NCBI GenBank assembly: GCA_964420835.1
Contig: CAYQUO010000017.1
Coordinates: 1 to 64,000, forward strand
Origin: CAYQUO01 sp964420835
GTDB taxonomy: Bacteria; Chloroflexota; Anaerolineae; Anaerolineales; Anaerolineaceae
DNA length: 64,000 nucleotides
Direction: 5' to 3'
The translations under genes were made by a program, and so were the position numbers. Each line of letters begins with the position of its first letter. Position 1 is the stretch's first letter. A model generated the notes under the pieces. The model saw only the letters and a program-made list of their open reading frames with translations. It was not told where the DNA came from and ran no database searches. Positions 46,097 through 54,709 of this stretch are shown piece by piece.

Positions 46097-47333
46097 TCTC
46101 GCATCTCCTGGTTGATGAATTGCTGGCAGCGGACCGGCCTGCAAGGGCGCCGCTGCTGAAAGCGAACTGAAGGTTGTATCCCCCACAGGGGCCGACAACG
46201 TCGAGCGTTTCACCAGCAAGGTAAAGGCCACTCACCCGGCAGGATTCAAGGGTCAAAGGGTCAACCTCTGTCACCGGCACACCACCGGAAGACATCTGGC
46301 AATACTCGAAGCCTCTTACACCTTTCACCTTTAATCGGGAAGCGGAAAGCAACCGAACCAGCCGGCCCAGGCTGGCTTTGTCAAGGTTGGAAAAGCGAAT
46401 GTCCACCGGCAACCCTGCCAGGCGAAGGTAGTGATCCCCGATCTTGGGTGGGTAAAAGGCCCCCAGGAATATTCGCAGGGGCATGGCCGAATCGCGCTGT
46501 CGGCCCAGGAGGTTGTTGAACTCATCGCGGATGAAATGGGTCAGGTCCAAGGAGAGGATCAGTTTTTCACCAGGGCGGCAGGAAATATGGTGACTCAGGT
46601 CCATGACGGCAGGGCCATTCAACCCCCACCTTGTAAAGATCAGGTTCCCGGCAGTTGAAGCCAGGCATTCTTTGCCCTTCCAGAGCGATGCCCCGGCGTC
46701 CAGCCGCATTCCCTGTAACGGGCTTAACTCTCCCAGGTCCGCCAATACCGGCGCCAGAGCAGGCCGAAGGGGGATAACGGAGTGACCTGACTGTTCAAGC
46801 AGGGGGAACAATTCTCCGCGTGATCCCAGTGCTGGGTGGGCCTTTCCTCCGACAGCCAGAACAACCCGGTCATACCGATCCTGGCGTGCCTCTTCCCCAA
46901 TGGAGTGCCAGACGAGAAACCCCCTGCCTTTCTTGGTAAAACTCCGCACCGGTGATGAAAGGCGGATCTTGACCCCAGCCTGGAGTAAAGCGCTCTCAAA
47001 GGCATTAACCACTGTTTGGGCGGAATTGGAGAGCGGATAATACCAGCCATCCGACGTAGCCTGGATTGGGACTCCGATCTCCAGGAGCGTCTTTTGCAGG
47101 TCTCTTACACCAAAAGCAGCAAAGATCCTTTCCAGCCAGGTTGTTGATGCGCAGGTGTATTTTTGTGCGCCAACCCCTTCATTGGTAATATTACAGCGGC
47201 CGCTTCCTGTTGCAGCCAGTTTCTTCCCAAGCGCAGGGTTGTGTTCAAACAGGGTGACCCTGGCCCCTTGCCTGGCAGCCTGCAGCGATGCCATCATCCC
47301 GGAAGCCCCGCCACCAATGACTGCAATCTCCAT
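46059..47333 (-). CDS. BaiN/HI0933-like flavoprotein
   Basis: This 424-residue protein has the FAD dinucleotide motif G-G-G-A-S-G at the start, the family block G-K-K-L-A-A-T-G-S-G-R-C-N-I-T-N (about residues 36-51), G-G-V-P-V-T-E-V near the end, and G-P-C-G-G-Y-N-L-Q-F-A-F-S-S-G. It is an NAD(P)/FAD oxidoreductase of unknown substrate. ATG at 47333 is chosen five codons into the open frame because M-E-I-A-V-I-G-G is the usual family start. Confidence 0.87.
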   Translation of the reverse strand: MEIAVIGGGASGMMASLQAARQGARVTLFEHNPALGKKLAATGSGRCNITNEGVGAQKYTCASTTWLERIFAAFGVRDLQKTLLEIGVPIQATSDGWYYPLSNSAQTVVNAFESALLQAGVKIRLSSPVRSFTKKGRGFLVWHSIGEEARQDRYDRVVLAVGGKAHPALGSRGELFPLLEQSGHSVIPLRPALAPVLADLGELSPLQGMRLDAGASLWKGKECLASTAGNLIFTRWGLNGPAVMDLSHHISCRPGEKLILSLDLTHFIRDEFNNLLGRQRDSAMPLRIFLGAFYPPKIGDHYLRLAGLPVDIRFSNLDKASLGRLVRLLSASRLKVKGVRGFEYCQMSSGGVPVTEVDPLTLESCRVSGLYLAGETLDVVGPCGGYNLQFAFSSGALAGRSAASNSSTRRCENGSKKENQKEND

Positions 47334-47577
47334 ACAAAGATTATACATGAGGCATTAAATGAAAATGCCAGCCCATCCTTGGAACTGGCAATTCTCCTGG
47401 TCGATTACCCATTGACCAATGAACCCGCTCATCACCAATGCAGCATTCACAGCCTCTGAAGGTCGGCCAACAAATGCCCGGGTCAGTTGGCCGTTTTGGA
47501 CCTTTCCGAAGCGCAATCAATCACCTGGCTGGCGAAGATGTGACCAGTGGCCGATAACTGGCGACCAACCCTTCCAA

Positions 47578-49365
47578 TCACTCGTTGGTCACGGCTTTGG
47601 TGAGGTTTCTGGGGCGGTCAGGGTCAAAACCTCTTGCCACGGAAATATTGTAGGATAAGAGTTGCAACGGCAAGACCGCCAACAGGGCAGAGATCATTGG
47701 CGTGGCTGGCGGGATCACAATCAGGTCGCTGGCGCTCGCACGCAGACTGGGATCTTCAGGCCCGATCACAATGGCCCTGCCGCCACGGCGGGTTACCTCG
47801 TTGATGCCGCTGATGAACAACGGAACATCCGGCAGGCCGGTTATGAACATGACCGGATAACCTTTTGTCACCGCGGAGATGGGTCCATGCCGGAACTCTG
47901 TGAGAAGCATCCCCTCGCAATGGGAGTACGTGGTCTCCTTAAGTTTCAGGGCGCCTTCCAGGGCAATTGGAAAGGTGTTCCCGTAGCCCAGGCAATAGAG
48001 GTCGTTCCAGGCAATGGCTTGTGGTGCCAACCGATTCACCTGGGGTTCAACCAGTTCAAGGGTTTTTTTTATCAGGCTGGGAATCTCATCCAGTTGTGCG
48101 ATATCCAAATCCGCCAATCGGTGTGCCAGGGAAAGGAAGGTGACCACCTGGTTGGTGAAGGTTTTGGTTGCCGGAACGCTGACCTCGCTCCCACTGCACA
48201 GCGGCAGCCAGGCTTCTGTTTCCCTGGTGAGGGCAGAGCCGTTGACATTGGTCAGCCCGAAACAGGTCATCCCGCCCGCCTTGGCTGCTGCCAGGCTGTT
48301 CAGCACGTCCGTGGTCTCACCGGACTGAGAGACAAAGATGCCCACATCATCCCTGTTCACGGCCGGAAGGTATTGCTGCACGAATTGAGTGGCCAGGACT
48401 GGGATGGCTGACCGGTGCGCCAACTGGGCGAAGAAAATGGAACCGGCCACGCAGGCATGAGAGCTTGTCCCACAACCGAGAAAATAGACCTGCCTCGCTT
48501 TTCTGATCTTCTCCAGGATCGACTCAACTGTGTTGTTGTCAACCAGCATTTGAAGCACTTCTCGCACTGCCTGTGGTTGTTCGTGGATCTCCTTGAGCAT
48601 GAAATGAGGAAAACCGCCTTGATGGGCAGCATCCTGACCATCGTTAATGGTCTCCGGTTTTCGCTGTATGACAAGCCCATCGCATATGGACCTCAGCTCC
48701 ACCCGATCCGCCCAAAGGGTGATGATCTCGCCATCCCGGATTCGAATGATCTTGTGAGTCAGCGGTAGGATGGATGACAGGTCAGAGGAAACACATGTGA
48801 AGCCCTCACCCAATCCAGCCACCAGGTCTGATCCCTGGTTGACTGCATACAGGCAGTCCTCGTGGATTCTTCCAATGACACAGGCGAAATTTCCTTTATG
48901 ATCATTGAGGGCAAGACGCACGGCGTCGAAGATGCCCTTCCCGTGGTTGAGGTGCTTTTTCACAGTGTGTATGCAGGTCTCATCAACATGTTGAAGAGGT
49001 ACGGCAAGGCCATCCGCCATGACCGTATCCTGCAAATCCGATTTGTAGCCCGGGCTGCAATTTTGCGCTCCAACCAGGTTGCCATCCGAATCCAGGTGTG
49101 GCTGAGTGTTGATCCGTGCTGCCTCGCCAATTGTGGATGGGCAAATCTGAATGATTCCACGCAAGCCGGGCAGGGTGCCAAAATCAAGGCGGGCGGCGGC
49201 ACTGTTCATGCCGCCGACGTTATTCCTGAGATCAATCTGACTCTTGCCCATGGTGGCTGCGCTGATGTAGTCATTCCCTCCTCGGGTCATTTTTTCAGCC
49301 GCTTTAACTAGTCTGGGGCTCAGGGTTTGTTCCTTGTCCACCACAATACCAAATATTCCGTACAT
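47578..49365 (-). CDS. GlmS-like protein with intact isomerase and degenerate glutaminase domain
   Basis: This 595-residue protein has the full architecture of glucosamine-6-phosphate synthase. The C-terminal SIS domains are well conserved (C-G-T-S-S-H-A, S-Q-S-G-E-T-T-D-V, S-V-P-A-T-K-T-F-T, and the end R-N-L-T-K-A-V-T). The N-terminal glutaminase domain is damaged exactly at its active site. The nucleophile Cys2 is Tyr (M-Y-G-I-F-G). The R-W-A-T-H/F-G loop reads I-Q-I-C-P-S-T-I-G (about 72-80). The H-N-G oxyanion loop reads A-Q-N-C (about 100-103). The rest of the domain still aligns. It cannot hydrolyse glutamine by the known mechanism; it could use ammonia, act as a plain sugar-phosphate isomerase or deglycase, or regulate another GlmS. 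Confidence 0.82.
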   Translation of the reverse strand: MYGIFGIVVDKEQTLSPRLVKAAEKMTRGGNDYISAATMGKSQIDLRNNVGGMNSAAARLDFGTLPGLRGIIQICPSTIGEAARINTQPHLDSDGNLVGAQNCSPGYKSDLQDTVMADGLAVPLQHVDETCIHTVKKHLNHGKGIFDAVRLALNDHKGNFACVIGRIHEDCLYAVNQGSDLVAGLGEGFTCVSSDLSSILPLTHKIIRIRDGEIITLWADRVELRSICDGLVIQRKPETINDGQDAAHQGGFPHFMLKEIHEQPQAVREVLQMLVDNNTVESILEKIRKARQVYFLGCGTSSHACVAGSIFFAQLAHRSAIPVLATQFVQQYLPAVNRDDVGIFVSQSGETTDVLNSLAAAKAGGMTCFGLTNVNGSALTRETEAWLPLCSGSEVSVPATKTFTNQVVTFLSLAHRLADLDIAQLDEIPSLIKKTLELVEPQVNRLAPQAIAWNDLYCLGYGNTFPIALEGALKLKETTYSHCEGMLLTEFRHGPISAVTKGYPVMFITGLPDVPLFISGINEVTRRGGRAIVIGPEDPSLRASASDLIVIPPATPMISALLAVLPLQLLSYNISVARGFDPDRPRNLTKAVTNE

Positions 49366-50065
49366 AGGTTCCTTTCCGATGTAGTCAGGCGTAGGATGAT
49401 GAACTCGAACCTTGGTGCCTGGTCAGAAATTGGGATGTCTCAGACAACCAGTTTTTGGGTTCAGTGTACGAAATTATAATCGAATCCCCTTTCCACCCGA
49501 TTTCTTAATTTTCGCAAATGAGACTCCCCCTGCGCGACACGAGTGGAATTTTTCCGGAAATTAAATAATTACATCCTGGATCTTAATAAATCAGGTTGTT
49601 GATGGCAATGCCGGTGTTTGGGGTCATCGGCACACCGACTCCGGCAGCGTGAACCTTTTTTGGGAAAGAGCCAGCCGGTCGCCTGAAGCATATGGCTGAC
49701 CAGAAGATCGCCAGGTCAGGGAGGTGAAACCGAAGAGTATTATGTCCTGCAGACATTTTTAAGGGTTGCTTTGTCAGGGAAGTTGTCTACCATATTCCAT
49801 GTTTCGCTTGGGTAAAGGGCAGTGCGATAATGAGGCCTTGCAGGGTAATGAGTAGTGTGATTACCCTTTTGTTGGCAGTCGGAAGAGATCGATCCCGCCT
49901 GTCGGCAGGGCTAATGGCCTTGAAATTACCCCAGCCTGTGCGGGTGCAGAAAAAAACCGGCCCAAATGCAGCCGGAACATAACGTCGATCCTACCAGAAA
50001 GCCTGAAAGAAGCCGTGTTGGAGTGCTTCGGATGTGTTTCCCCAATAACCAGCAGTTCCGATGAA
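49366..50065. other. 700-bp intergenic region upstream of the GlmS-like gene
   Basis: On the minus strand TATAAT (49473-49478) could start a leader of about 100 nt for the GlmS-like gene. The rest is AT-rich with no gene I can support. An open frame at 49861-50217 is antisense to and overlaps tatA, with no ribosome site. I see no glmS ribozyme. Confidence 0.35.
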
Positions 50066-50281
50066 TTATTCGCCAGGGTCCTTGTTGGATTGATCTTTGG
50101 GATCCTCCCTGGGAGTTCCCTCCTCATCGGCCTCCTTCTTTTGGTCGCCTGATAATCCTTCTTTAAATGCGCGGATGCCCCTCCCCAACTCGCCGCCAAC
50201 CTTGCTGATTCTGCCAATACCGAACAACAGAAAAATGATGATCAGGATGATCACCAGTTCCAGCGGACCCAAGCGAAACAT
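50066..50281 (-). CDS. tatA: Twin-arginine translocase subunit TatA/E
   Basis: This 71-residue protein has one N-terminal helix, then the hinge F-G-x-x-x-I and the amphipathic helix V-G-G-E-L-G-R-G-I-R-A-F-K. A charged hydrophilic tail follows. F-G and G-E-L-G-R are the TatA marks. It forms the export pore for folded proteins. GAGGAG precedes the ATG. On the minus strand TATAAT at 50314-50319 is a likely -10. It lies downstream of tatC on the same strand. Confidence 0.92.
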   Translation of the reverse strand: MFRLGPLELVIILIIIFLLFGIGRISKVGGELGRGIRAFKEGLSGDQKKEADEEGTPREDPKDQSNKDPGE

Positions 50282-50445
50282 TTTTACACTCCTCTCTTGG
50301 TTCAGATAATTTGATTATACCGTGCTGTTCCGATCACAGAAAATAAAGCCAGGCTCAGCACACCCCATTGGAATTTACCCGATTCAGAAAGTGGCATTTG
50401 CAGAGATAAAATATCCAGCATCCTGCCCCCCGATTTTCAAGGGTT

Positions 50446-51177
50446 TCATTTTCTACCGGCAATAAAAGCAAGCATTACGCTCAGGAAGTAAAGAGCGAGC
50501 AAGGGAACCATAAGGATTGCCATGTTCACCGGGTCTACCGTCGGGGTGATCACCGCGGCAAGGAAAGCGATTATTACTATTGCCAGGCGCCATTGTTTTA
50601 ATAACATTTGTCCTCTCACCAGACGCAGCCTAGCGAGGACGAAAACAAGCAATGGCATTTCAAAACAGATGCCGGTCCAGAATACGATTCCTGAAATGAA
50701 ATTGATGTAATTGGAAAGACGCGGAAGCGTGGTAACACCCAGAAAATTCACCAGGAAGGGTACCGCCACCGGCAGCATGACCAAGTAGGCGAAGGCAACC
50801 CCGGAGAGGAAGAGAATGGTCGCAAATGGGATGGACCACATAACCCATTTTTTTTCCTTTCTAGTCAAGCCCGGCAGCACGAATGCAAGCAATTGATACA
50901 GGATGTAGGGAAAGGCGATGATGACCCCCCCCAGTAAAGATACCCGCATGAATACGCCAATATTCTCGGTTACTTCGATCGACTGAACCTTGTCAACACC
51001 CCCGATCGGTTTCAACAGCAGGTTAACCAGGTGGTCGCCAAAATAGAAACTAAGGATGACCGTTATGGCGAGGGCAATTAAGGATTTCAACAGCCGGGTG
51101 CGCAGTTCTGATAAATGATCCCATAAACTATTAGGGTGTCCCTTATATTCATCGCCCACGGGCTTCGCTCCATCCAT
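50446..51177 (-). CDS. tatC: Twin-arginine translocase subunit TatC
   Basis: The 243-residue product has six membrane helices and the TatC marks W-D-H-L-S-E-L-R-T-R-L near the start, F-x-x-P-G-L-T-R-K-E-K, and F-E-M-P-L-L in the fourth/fifth helix region. It binds twin-arginine signal peptides. The open frame reaches 51213. I choose ATG 51177 because TATAAT (51193-51198, minus strand) lies just upstream; a start near 51186 would give a leader of about nine bases without a Shine-Dalgarno. Confidence 0.92.
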   Translation of the reverse strand: MDGAKPVGDEYKGHPNSLWDHLSELRTRLLKSLIALAITVILSFYFGDHLVNLLLKPIGGVDKVQSIEVTENIGVFMRVSLLGGVIIAFPYILYQLLAFVLPGLTRKEKKWVMWSIPFATILFLSGVAFAYLVMLPVAVPFLVNFLGVTTLPRLSNYINFISGIVFWTGICFEMPLLVFVLARLRLVRGQMLLKQWRLAIVIIAFLAAVITPTVDPVNMAILMVPLLALYFLSVMLAFIAGRK

Positions 51178-51192
51178 AACTACCGCGGAAGG

Positions 51193-51198
51193 ATTATA
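51193..51198 (-). promoter_or_regulatory. -10 element of tatC
   Basis: TATAAT on the minus strand, 15 bases upstream of the tatC ATG. No good -35 is visible. It implies near-leaderless translation. Confidence 0.4.
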
Positions 51199-51325
51199 AC
51201 ATTTCAGGATCACCAGATATGTCTGCCATCATGAAGGCGGGAATAAAGGCGGTCATCATGGAATTATCAAACGACAATGGCAGAACCCCTGTCATAAGCG
51301 TCGCGAACCAGCAATTGAAATACGG

Positions 51326-51331
51326 TATAAT
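51326..51331 (+). promoter_or_regulatory. -10 element of the TatB-like gene (leaderless)
   Basis: TATAAT ends nine bases before the ATG at 51341. A start seven bases downstream of the -10 would fall two or three bases before, or at, the start codon. No Shine-Dalgarno is present, so translation is probably leaderless. Confidence 0.45.
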
Positions 51332-51340
51332 TTTTTTGTT

Positions 51341-51712
51341 ATGGAATTCCTGAATGTAGGCCCGCTTGAGCTGTTTTTTTTCCTCCTAATCGCGTTCATC
51401 GTCCTGGGGCCTGACGAAGCCATTAAGGCAGGAAAAAAAATTGGCCAGTTTCTCTCCCGTCTGTTCTCCTCGGAAACCTGGAGGTCGATGGTGAATGCCT
51501 CCAGGGAGATCCGGAACCTTCCAAGGAATATGGTTTCTGAATCAGGAGTCGAGGAAACCATGATGGACATATCCAGGGAAATGGGTCGAATTCTGGATAA
51601 CCTGAACACTCCCACCAATAAACCACCGCATAACCCAATAGCGCCCAATGAGAGGCCAGTTAACCTCGGAAATACTGGCGACCCGTTCATTCCAGGACAA
51701 AAAAAGCAATGA
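51341..51712 (+). CDS. TatA/TatB-like protein
   Basis: This 123-residue protein has an N-terminal helix G-P-L-E-L-F-F-F-L-L-I-A-F-I-V-L-G-P-D-E, then an amphipathic helix (A-I-K-A-G-K-K-I-G-Q-F-L) and a long polar tail. L-G-P and the length resemble TatB rather than the short TatA. It could supply the TatB function next to divergent tatC/tatA. It overlaps rbsK by four bases (ATGA). Confidence 0.75.
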   Translation: MEFLNVGPLELFFFLLIAFIVLGPDEAIKAGKKIGQFLSRLFSSETWRSMVNASREIRNLPRNMVSESGVEETMMDISREMGRILDNLNTPTNKPPHNPIAPNERPVNLGNTGDPFIPGQKKQ

Positions 51713-52629
51713 AAAAGATTGTTGTGATCGGCAGCGTAAATATCGATCTCGTCGTTAAAACCAGCCGAACCCCCAATGCAGGTGAGACGATCCATGGGGA
51801 GGATTTTAATATCTTCCCCGGTGGAAAGGGAGCCAACCAGGCAGCGGCAGTTGCCAAACTGGGAGGCCACGTGAACATGGTCGGACGGGTCGGTGATGAC
51901 GCTTTTGGACCGGGATTGGTTGAAAATCTGGCCAAATTGGGGGTTGGGATTGAACGACTTCGTGTCGAAAAAGGGCTTTCCAGTGGCACTGCGTTAATCA
52001 TTGTTGATGATCAGGGCGAGAACCGCATCATTGTCATTCCGGGAGCGAACAAGAAGGTCGCCCCGGAAGATGTTAACCTTGCCCTGCCAATGATCAAATC
52101 CGCCGATTACTTGCTTATGCAATTTGAGATCCCCCTATCGACAGTGGAATATGGCATCGACATGGCAAAAACCCATGGCCTTAGGGTGATCCTAAATCCT
52201 GCACCAGCCCAAACCATCCAACCCGAAATTCTGCAAAAAGTCGACCATTTGATCCTTAATGAGGTTGAAGCCTCCATGCTGACCGGAAAACTGGTTTCTG
52301 ATATTGAATCAGCGAAAGCAGCCACAAGGGATCTGCTAAAGCGAGGAGCGGGGGTTGTGGCATTAACGCTGGGCAGGCAGGGAGTGATCATAGCCTCAGC
52401 CGATGACTGCCAGCATGTTCCAGCTTTCCCGGTGAAAGCAGTGGATACGACTGCGGCTGGGGATGCGTTTATTGGAGGCTTCACCGTTGCATTGTCGGAA
52501 GGAAAAAGCCTGATGGACGCAGCCATGTTAGGGAATGCAGCGGGGGGGTTAGCCGCCACAAAGGCTGGGGCTCAATCCTCCCTTCCTTTTCGTGACGAGG
52601 TTGAGAATTTTCTGCAAAATCAGTCCTGA
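51709..52629 (+). CDS. rbsK: Ribokinase (PfkB family)
   Basis: This 306-residue PfkB kinase has the first signature G-G-K-G-A-N-Q (38-44), N-I-D-L at the ribose-binding start, and the second signature D-T-T-A-A-G-D-A-F-I-G-G with catalytic base Asp252. D-T-T-A-A-G-D with N-P-A-P-A (about 163-167) is typical of ribokinase. It phosphorylates ribose or a close pentose using ATP. A bidirectional terminator follows. Confidence 0.88.
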   Translation: MKKIVVIGSVNIDLVVKTSRTPNAGETIHGEDFNIFPGGKGANQAAAVAKLGGHVNMVGRVGDDAFGPGLVENLAKLGVGIERLRVEKGLSSGTALIIVDDQGENRIIVIPGANKKVAPEDVNLALPMIKSADYLLMQFEIPLSTVEYGIDMAKTHGLRVILNPAPAQTIQPEILQKVDHLILNEVEASMLTGKLVSDIESAKAATRDLLKRGAGVVALTLGRQGVIIASADDCQHVPAFPVKAVDTTAAGDAFIGGFTVALSEGKSLMDAAMLGNAAGGLAATKAGAQSSLPFRDEVENFLQNQS

Positions 52630-52663
52630 CCTTCAGCCGACATCTGCTCACAGGTGAATAACA

Positions 52664-52696
52664 GGAAAGGGCGGTTGATTATCAACCGCCCTTTCC
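52664..52696. terminator. Long bidirectional hairpin between rbsK and the ubiquitin-like operon
   Basis: A perfect inverted repeat with 15-base arms (52664-52678 and 52682-52696) around a three-base loop. It lies between convergent rbsK and the VWA gene, 16 bp beyond the latter's TAG stop. There is no clear T-tract, but the arm is G/A on one side and could end transcription on both strands. Confidence 0.65.
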
Positions 52697-52712
52697 ACGC
52701 ACTCCTTTGGTC

Positions 52713-53849
52713 CTACTTTAACTTGATCTGCACTTTTTTCGTTTTTCCGGATGGCTTATCCAACTTAATCCGACTCTTTGGTTTTACCCCCCCAAACACC
52801 TGGACGCCGCCGCGAACCAGGAAGGGGATGGCAAACAGCACAAGCAATCCAGCCAGGATGCCGATGAATAAAGCCCAGGACCGGGAGGGGACTTCCGGCA
52901 GAACGCCTCCGGGATTATAGGTCACAACCGTTGAGTTGCCGCTTTCCGTCAACCTAATGTCCAAGGTCCGGTTGACGCCATCCCGCAGGGAAAAGGGGGA
53001 AGTATAGACCAGGATATATTCACTTTGCAGGGTACGCCCCTGTTGCTCATAAAGCGCATTCAGCACTTCCCCGGTTTCTGCAAAGCCATACCCTCCGCCG
53101 GCTCTCTCGGCAAGCGATCTTAATCCGGGTTCATCCAGGCCGTAATTGGTAAGGCCTTCTTCCGGATTGCCCAAACCGATCGTTGAAATGGAGAGTCCGC
53201 TGGGCCCAATCGCCTCTATTACCGCATCTTCATTTGCCTGGCTGCGGTTATCCAGGCCATCTGTCAGGACGATCACCGCCTTGCGCCCGTCAATTTCATT
53301 TAGATGTTGAATGGTCTGCAGCAGGGCATCGTACATGGCGGTGTCCTTGTCTGCCACCAGGCTCTCGATGGCGCCAAGAAGTACGGCCTTGTCAGTTGTT
53401 GGTGGCTGGTTGTAGAACACCTCTGTGTTAAAAGAGATCAACCCTGCCTGGTCGCCCAGGCGCATTTGTTCAACGTAGGATTTGGCAGCCTCTTTGGCCA
53501 TGGCCATTTTGTTATAATGCACCATGCTGCCTGAAACATCCATCACCAGCATGGTGGTCAGGCTGGCTTGCAGGGAACCTACCTGACCAGACCCGCTAAC
53601 CTGTGTTGGGGTCATCAGGGTGCCATTTTCATAGATCTGAAGCAACGACGGGTCCACGGCCATCGGTTCACCGGCGGCATTCGTGACCGAGATGTACACG
53701 GTTACCTGGGGGAAATGGGAGTTGTCCACCTGGGTGATGCGGATGTGAGGGGACTCATCCTGTGCAAAGGCACTGGCTGCCGGTTGAAGGAACAGGAAGG
53801 CGGCCACAACCAACGTGAAGAACACTCGGAAATACCGGATTGGCAACAT
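52713..53849 (-). CDS. Secreted/membrane VWA-domain protein (last gene of the ubiquitin-like operon)
   Basis: ATG at 53849 (after GAGG) or GTG 53855 starts a protein of about 378 residues with signal peptide (about 8-30), a VWA domain (about 95-275) and a C-terminal membrane helix (about 330-352). The MIDAS metal site is complete: D-V-S-G-S-M, a Thr region (K-D-T-A-M), and L-T-D-G-L-D. The cytoplasmic tail ends in R-I-K-L-D-K-P-S-G-K then V-Q-I-K-L-K, closely like tails of the E1 and E2 proteins of this operon. It probably presents a metal-dependent protein-binding surface outside the cell. The start overlaps the FHA gene. It ends at TAG just before the hairpin, so that stop is genuine. Confidence 0.85.
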   Translation of the reverse strand: MLPIRYFRVFFTLVVAAFLFLQPAASAFAQDESPHIRITQVDNSHFPQVTVYISVTNAAGEPMAVDPSLLQIYENGTLMTPTQVSGSGQVGSLQASLTTMLVMDVSGSMVHYNKMAMAKEAAKSYVEQMRLGDQAGLISFNTEVFYNQPPTTDKAVLLGAIESLVADKDTAMYDALLQTIQHLNEIDGRKAVIVLTDGLDNRSQANEDAVIEAIGPSGLSISTIGLGNPEEGLTNYGLDEPGLRSLAERAGGGYGFAETGEVLNALYEQQGRTLQSEYILVYTSPFSLRDGVNRTLDIRLTESGNSTVVTYNPGGVLPEVPSRSWALFIGILAGLLVLFAIPFLVRGGVQVFGGVKPKSRIKLDKPSGKTKKVQIKLK

Positions 53850-53851
53850 GG

Positions 53852-54709
53852 TCACCTCTTTTCGTGGTACACCATTTCGGTGTTCCCCATGCGTATCTTC
53901 TGGCCGTTCACCAGGTTCAATCTTTCAACCCGCTTGTTGTTTACATAGGTTCCGGAGAGGCTCATGTCCTTGAGCGAGAATTGCCTGCCATCTCCGGTGA
54001 GCATGGCATGCTGTGGGGCAATATCCGGGTCCGGGAGGACGATCTCCGATTTTAATGGCGAACTTCCAATTGCCACTGCCGGGCCACCAGCCCGCATGAA
54101 TTTATCGAGAATGAATTCGGTGCCCTTCAACTTTCCCGAGGTCACCTCTAGCCAGGCGCGTGACAGCAGCACCGCAATTAAGGAGATGAAAGCGCCAACG
54201 GAAGCCCCAAGCAGAACCAGGCCGGCGGCCTTGCCTGACACAGGGTCTTGCAGCCAATGGCGTGCCGATTCGAGGAGTATTCCGCCCAAAGCCCCGCCCA
54301 GCAAACCGCCCAACATGCCCTTCCAGATTTGGCTTTTCCCGAATATACCTTCAGCCAGGCCGATCAACATGCCGAAGACCGCCCACCCCAAGGCTCGCCC
54401 CAGGATGCCAGCACCTACAGACTGAAAAAGGAATTCACTCAGTGGAAGACCGACCGCCCCGGCCAGCAGCCCCAACAGGCCGCTGAAAAGACCGGACCTG
54501 GCAGCCTGGACGGGATTGCGGGTTAACAGCCCGTCCGTCAGGCCTATGAATAATCCAACACTCAACCCTACCAGGGCGCCAACTGCAATTTCACTCAGGT
54601 AAAGATTGGTGGCGATGGACAGACCCAGCAGGTTGCTTACCTGCCATCCGATCAGGCCTCCGATGGCACCCAGGATTGCAAAATAATAAGAACGCATTGC
54701 TCTACTCAT
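53852..54709 (-). CDS. Polytopic membrane protein with C-terminal FHA domain
   Basis: ATG at 54709 follows AAGGAG and overlaps the JAB gene by eight bases. The 285-residue product has six to seven Gly-rich helices in the first about 190 residues (repeated G-L-L-G-G-A-L-G-G type), then an FHA domain (about 200-285). The phosphothreonine-binding residues are visible in V-A-I-G-S-S, I-A-P-Q-H-A (equivalent to the S-R-x-H region) and G-T-Y-V-N-N-K-R-V. The FHA domain should read a phosphorylated partner in the cytoplasm. This hints that Ser/Thr phosphorylation feeds into the ubiquitin-like pathway, but no kinase gene is in the window. Confidence 0.82.
   Translation of the reverse strand: MSRAMRSYYFAILGAIGGLIGWQVSNLLGLSIATNLYLSEIAVGALVGLSVGLFIGLTDGLLTRNPVQAARSGLFSGLLGLLAGAVGLPLSEFLFQSVGAGILGRALGWAVFGMLIGLAEGIFGKSQIWKGMLGGLLGGALGGILLESARHWLQDPVSGKAAGLVLLGASVGAFISLIAVLLSRAWLEVTSGKLKGTEFILDKFMRAGGPAVAIGSSPLKSEIVLPDPDIAPQHAMLTGDGRQFSLKDMSLSGTYVNNKRVERLNLVNGQKIRMGNTEMVYHEKR

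Noticed and set aside
49366..50065. glmS ribozyme or riboswitch upstream of the GlmS-like gene
   Set aside because: No recognisable core was seen, and the ribozyme is mostly known from Firmicutes.
49861..50217. 118-codon open frame antisense to tatA
   Set aside because: It overlaps a certain gene, has no ribosome site and contains a frame-shadow composition.
52713..52715. TAG at the end of the VWA gene as sense codon
   Set aside because: A 15-pair hairpin starts 16 bases downstream, and the tail motif is complete. The gene clearly ends here, which argues against a genome-wide UAG reassignment.
54702..54704. TAG at the end of the JAB gene as readthrough
   Set aside because: The continuation is an out-of-frame reading of the FHA gene without domain character.
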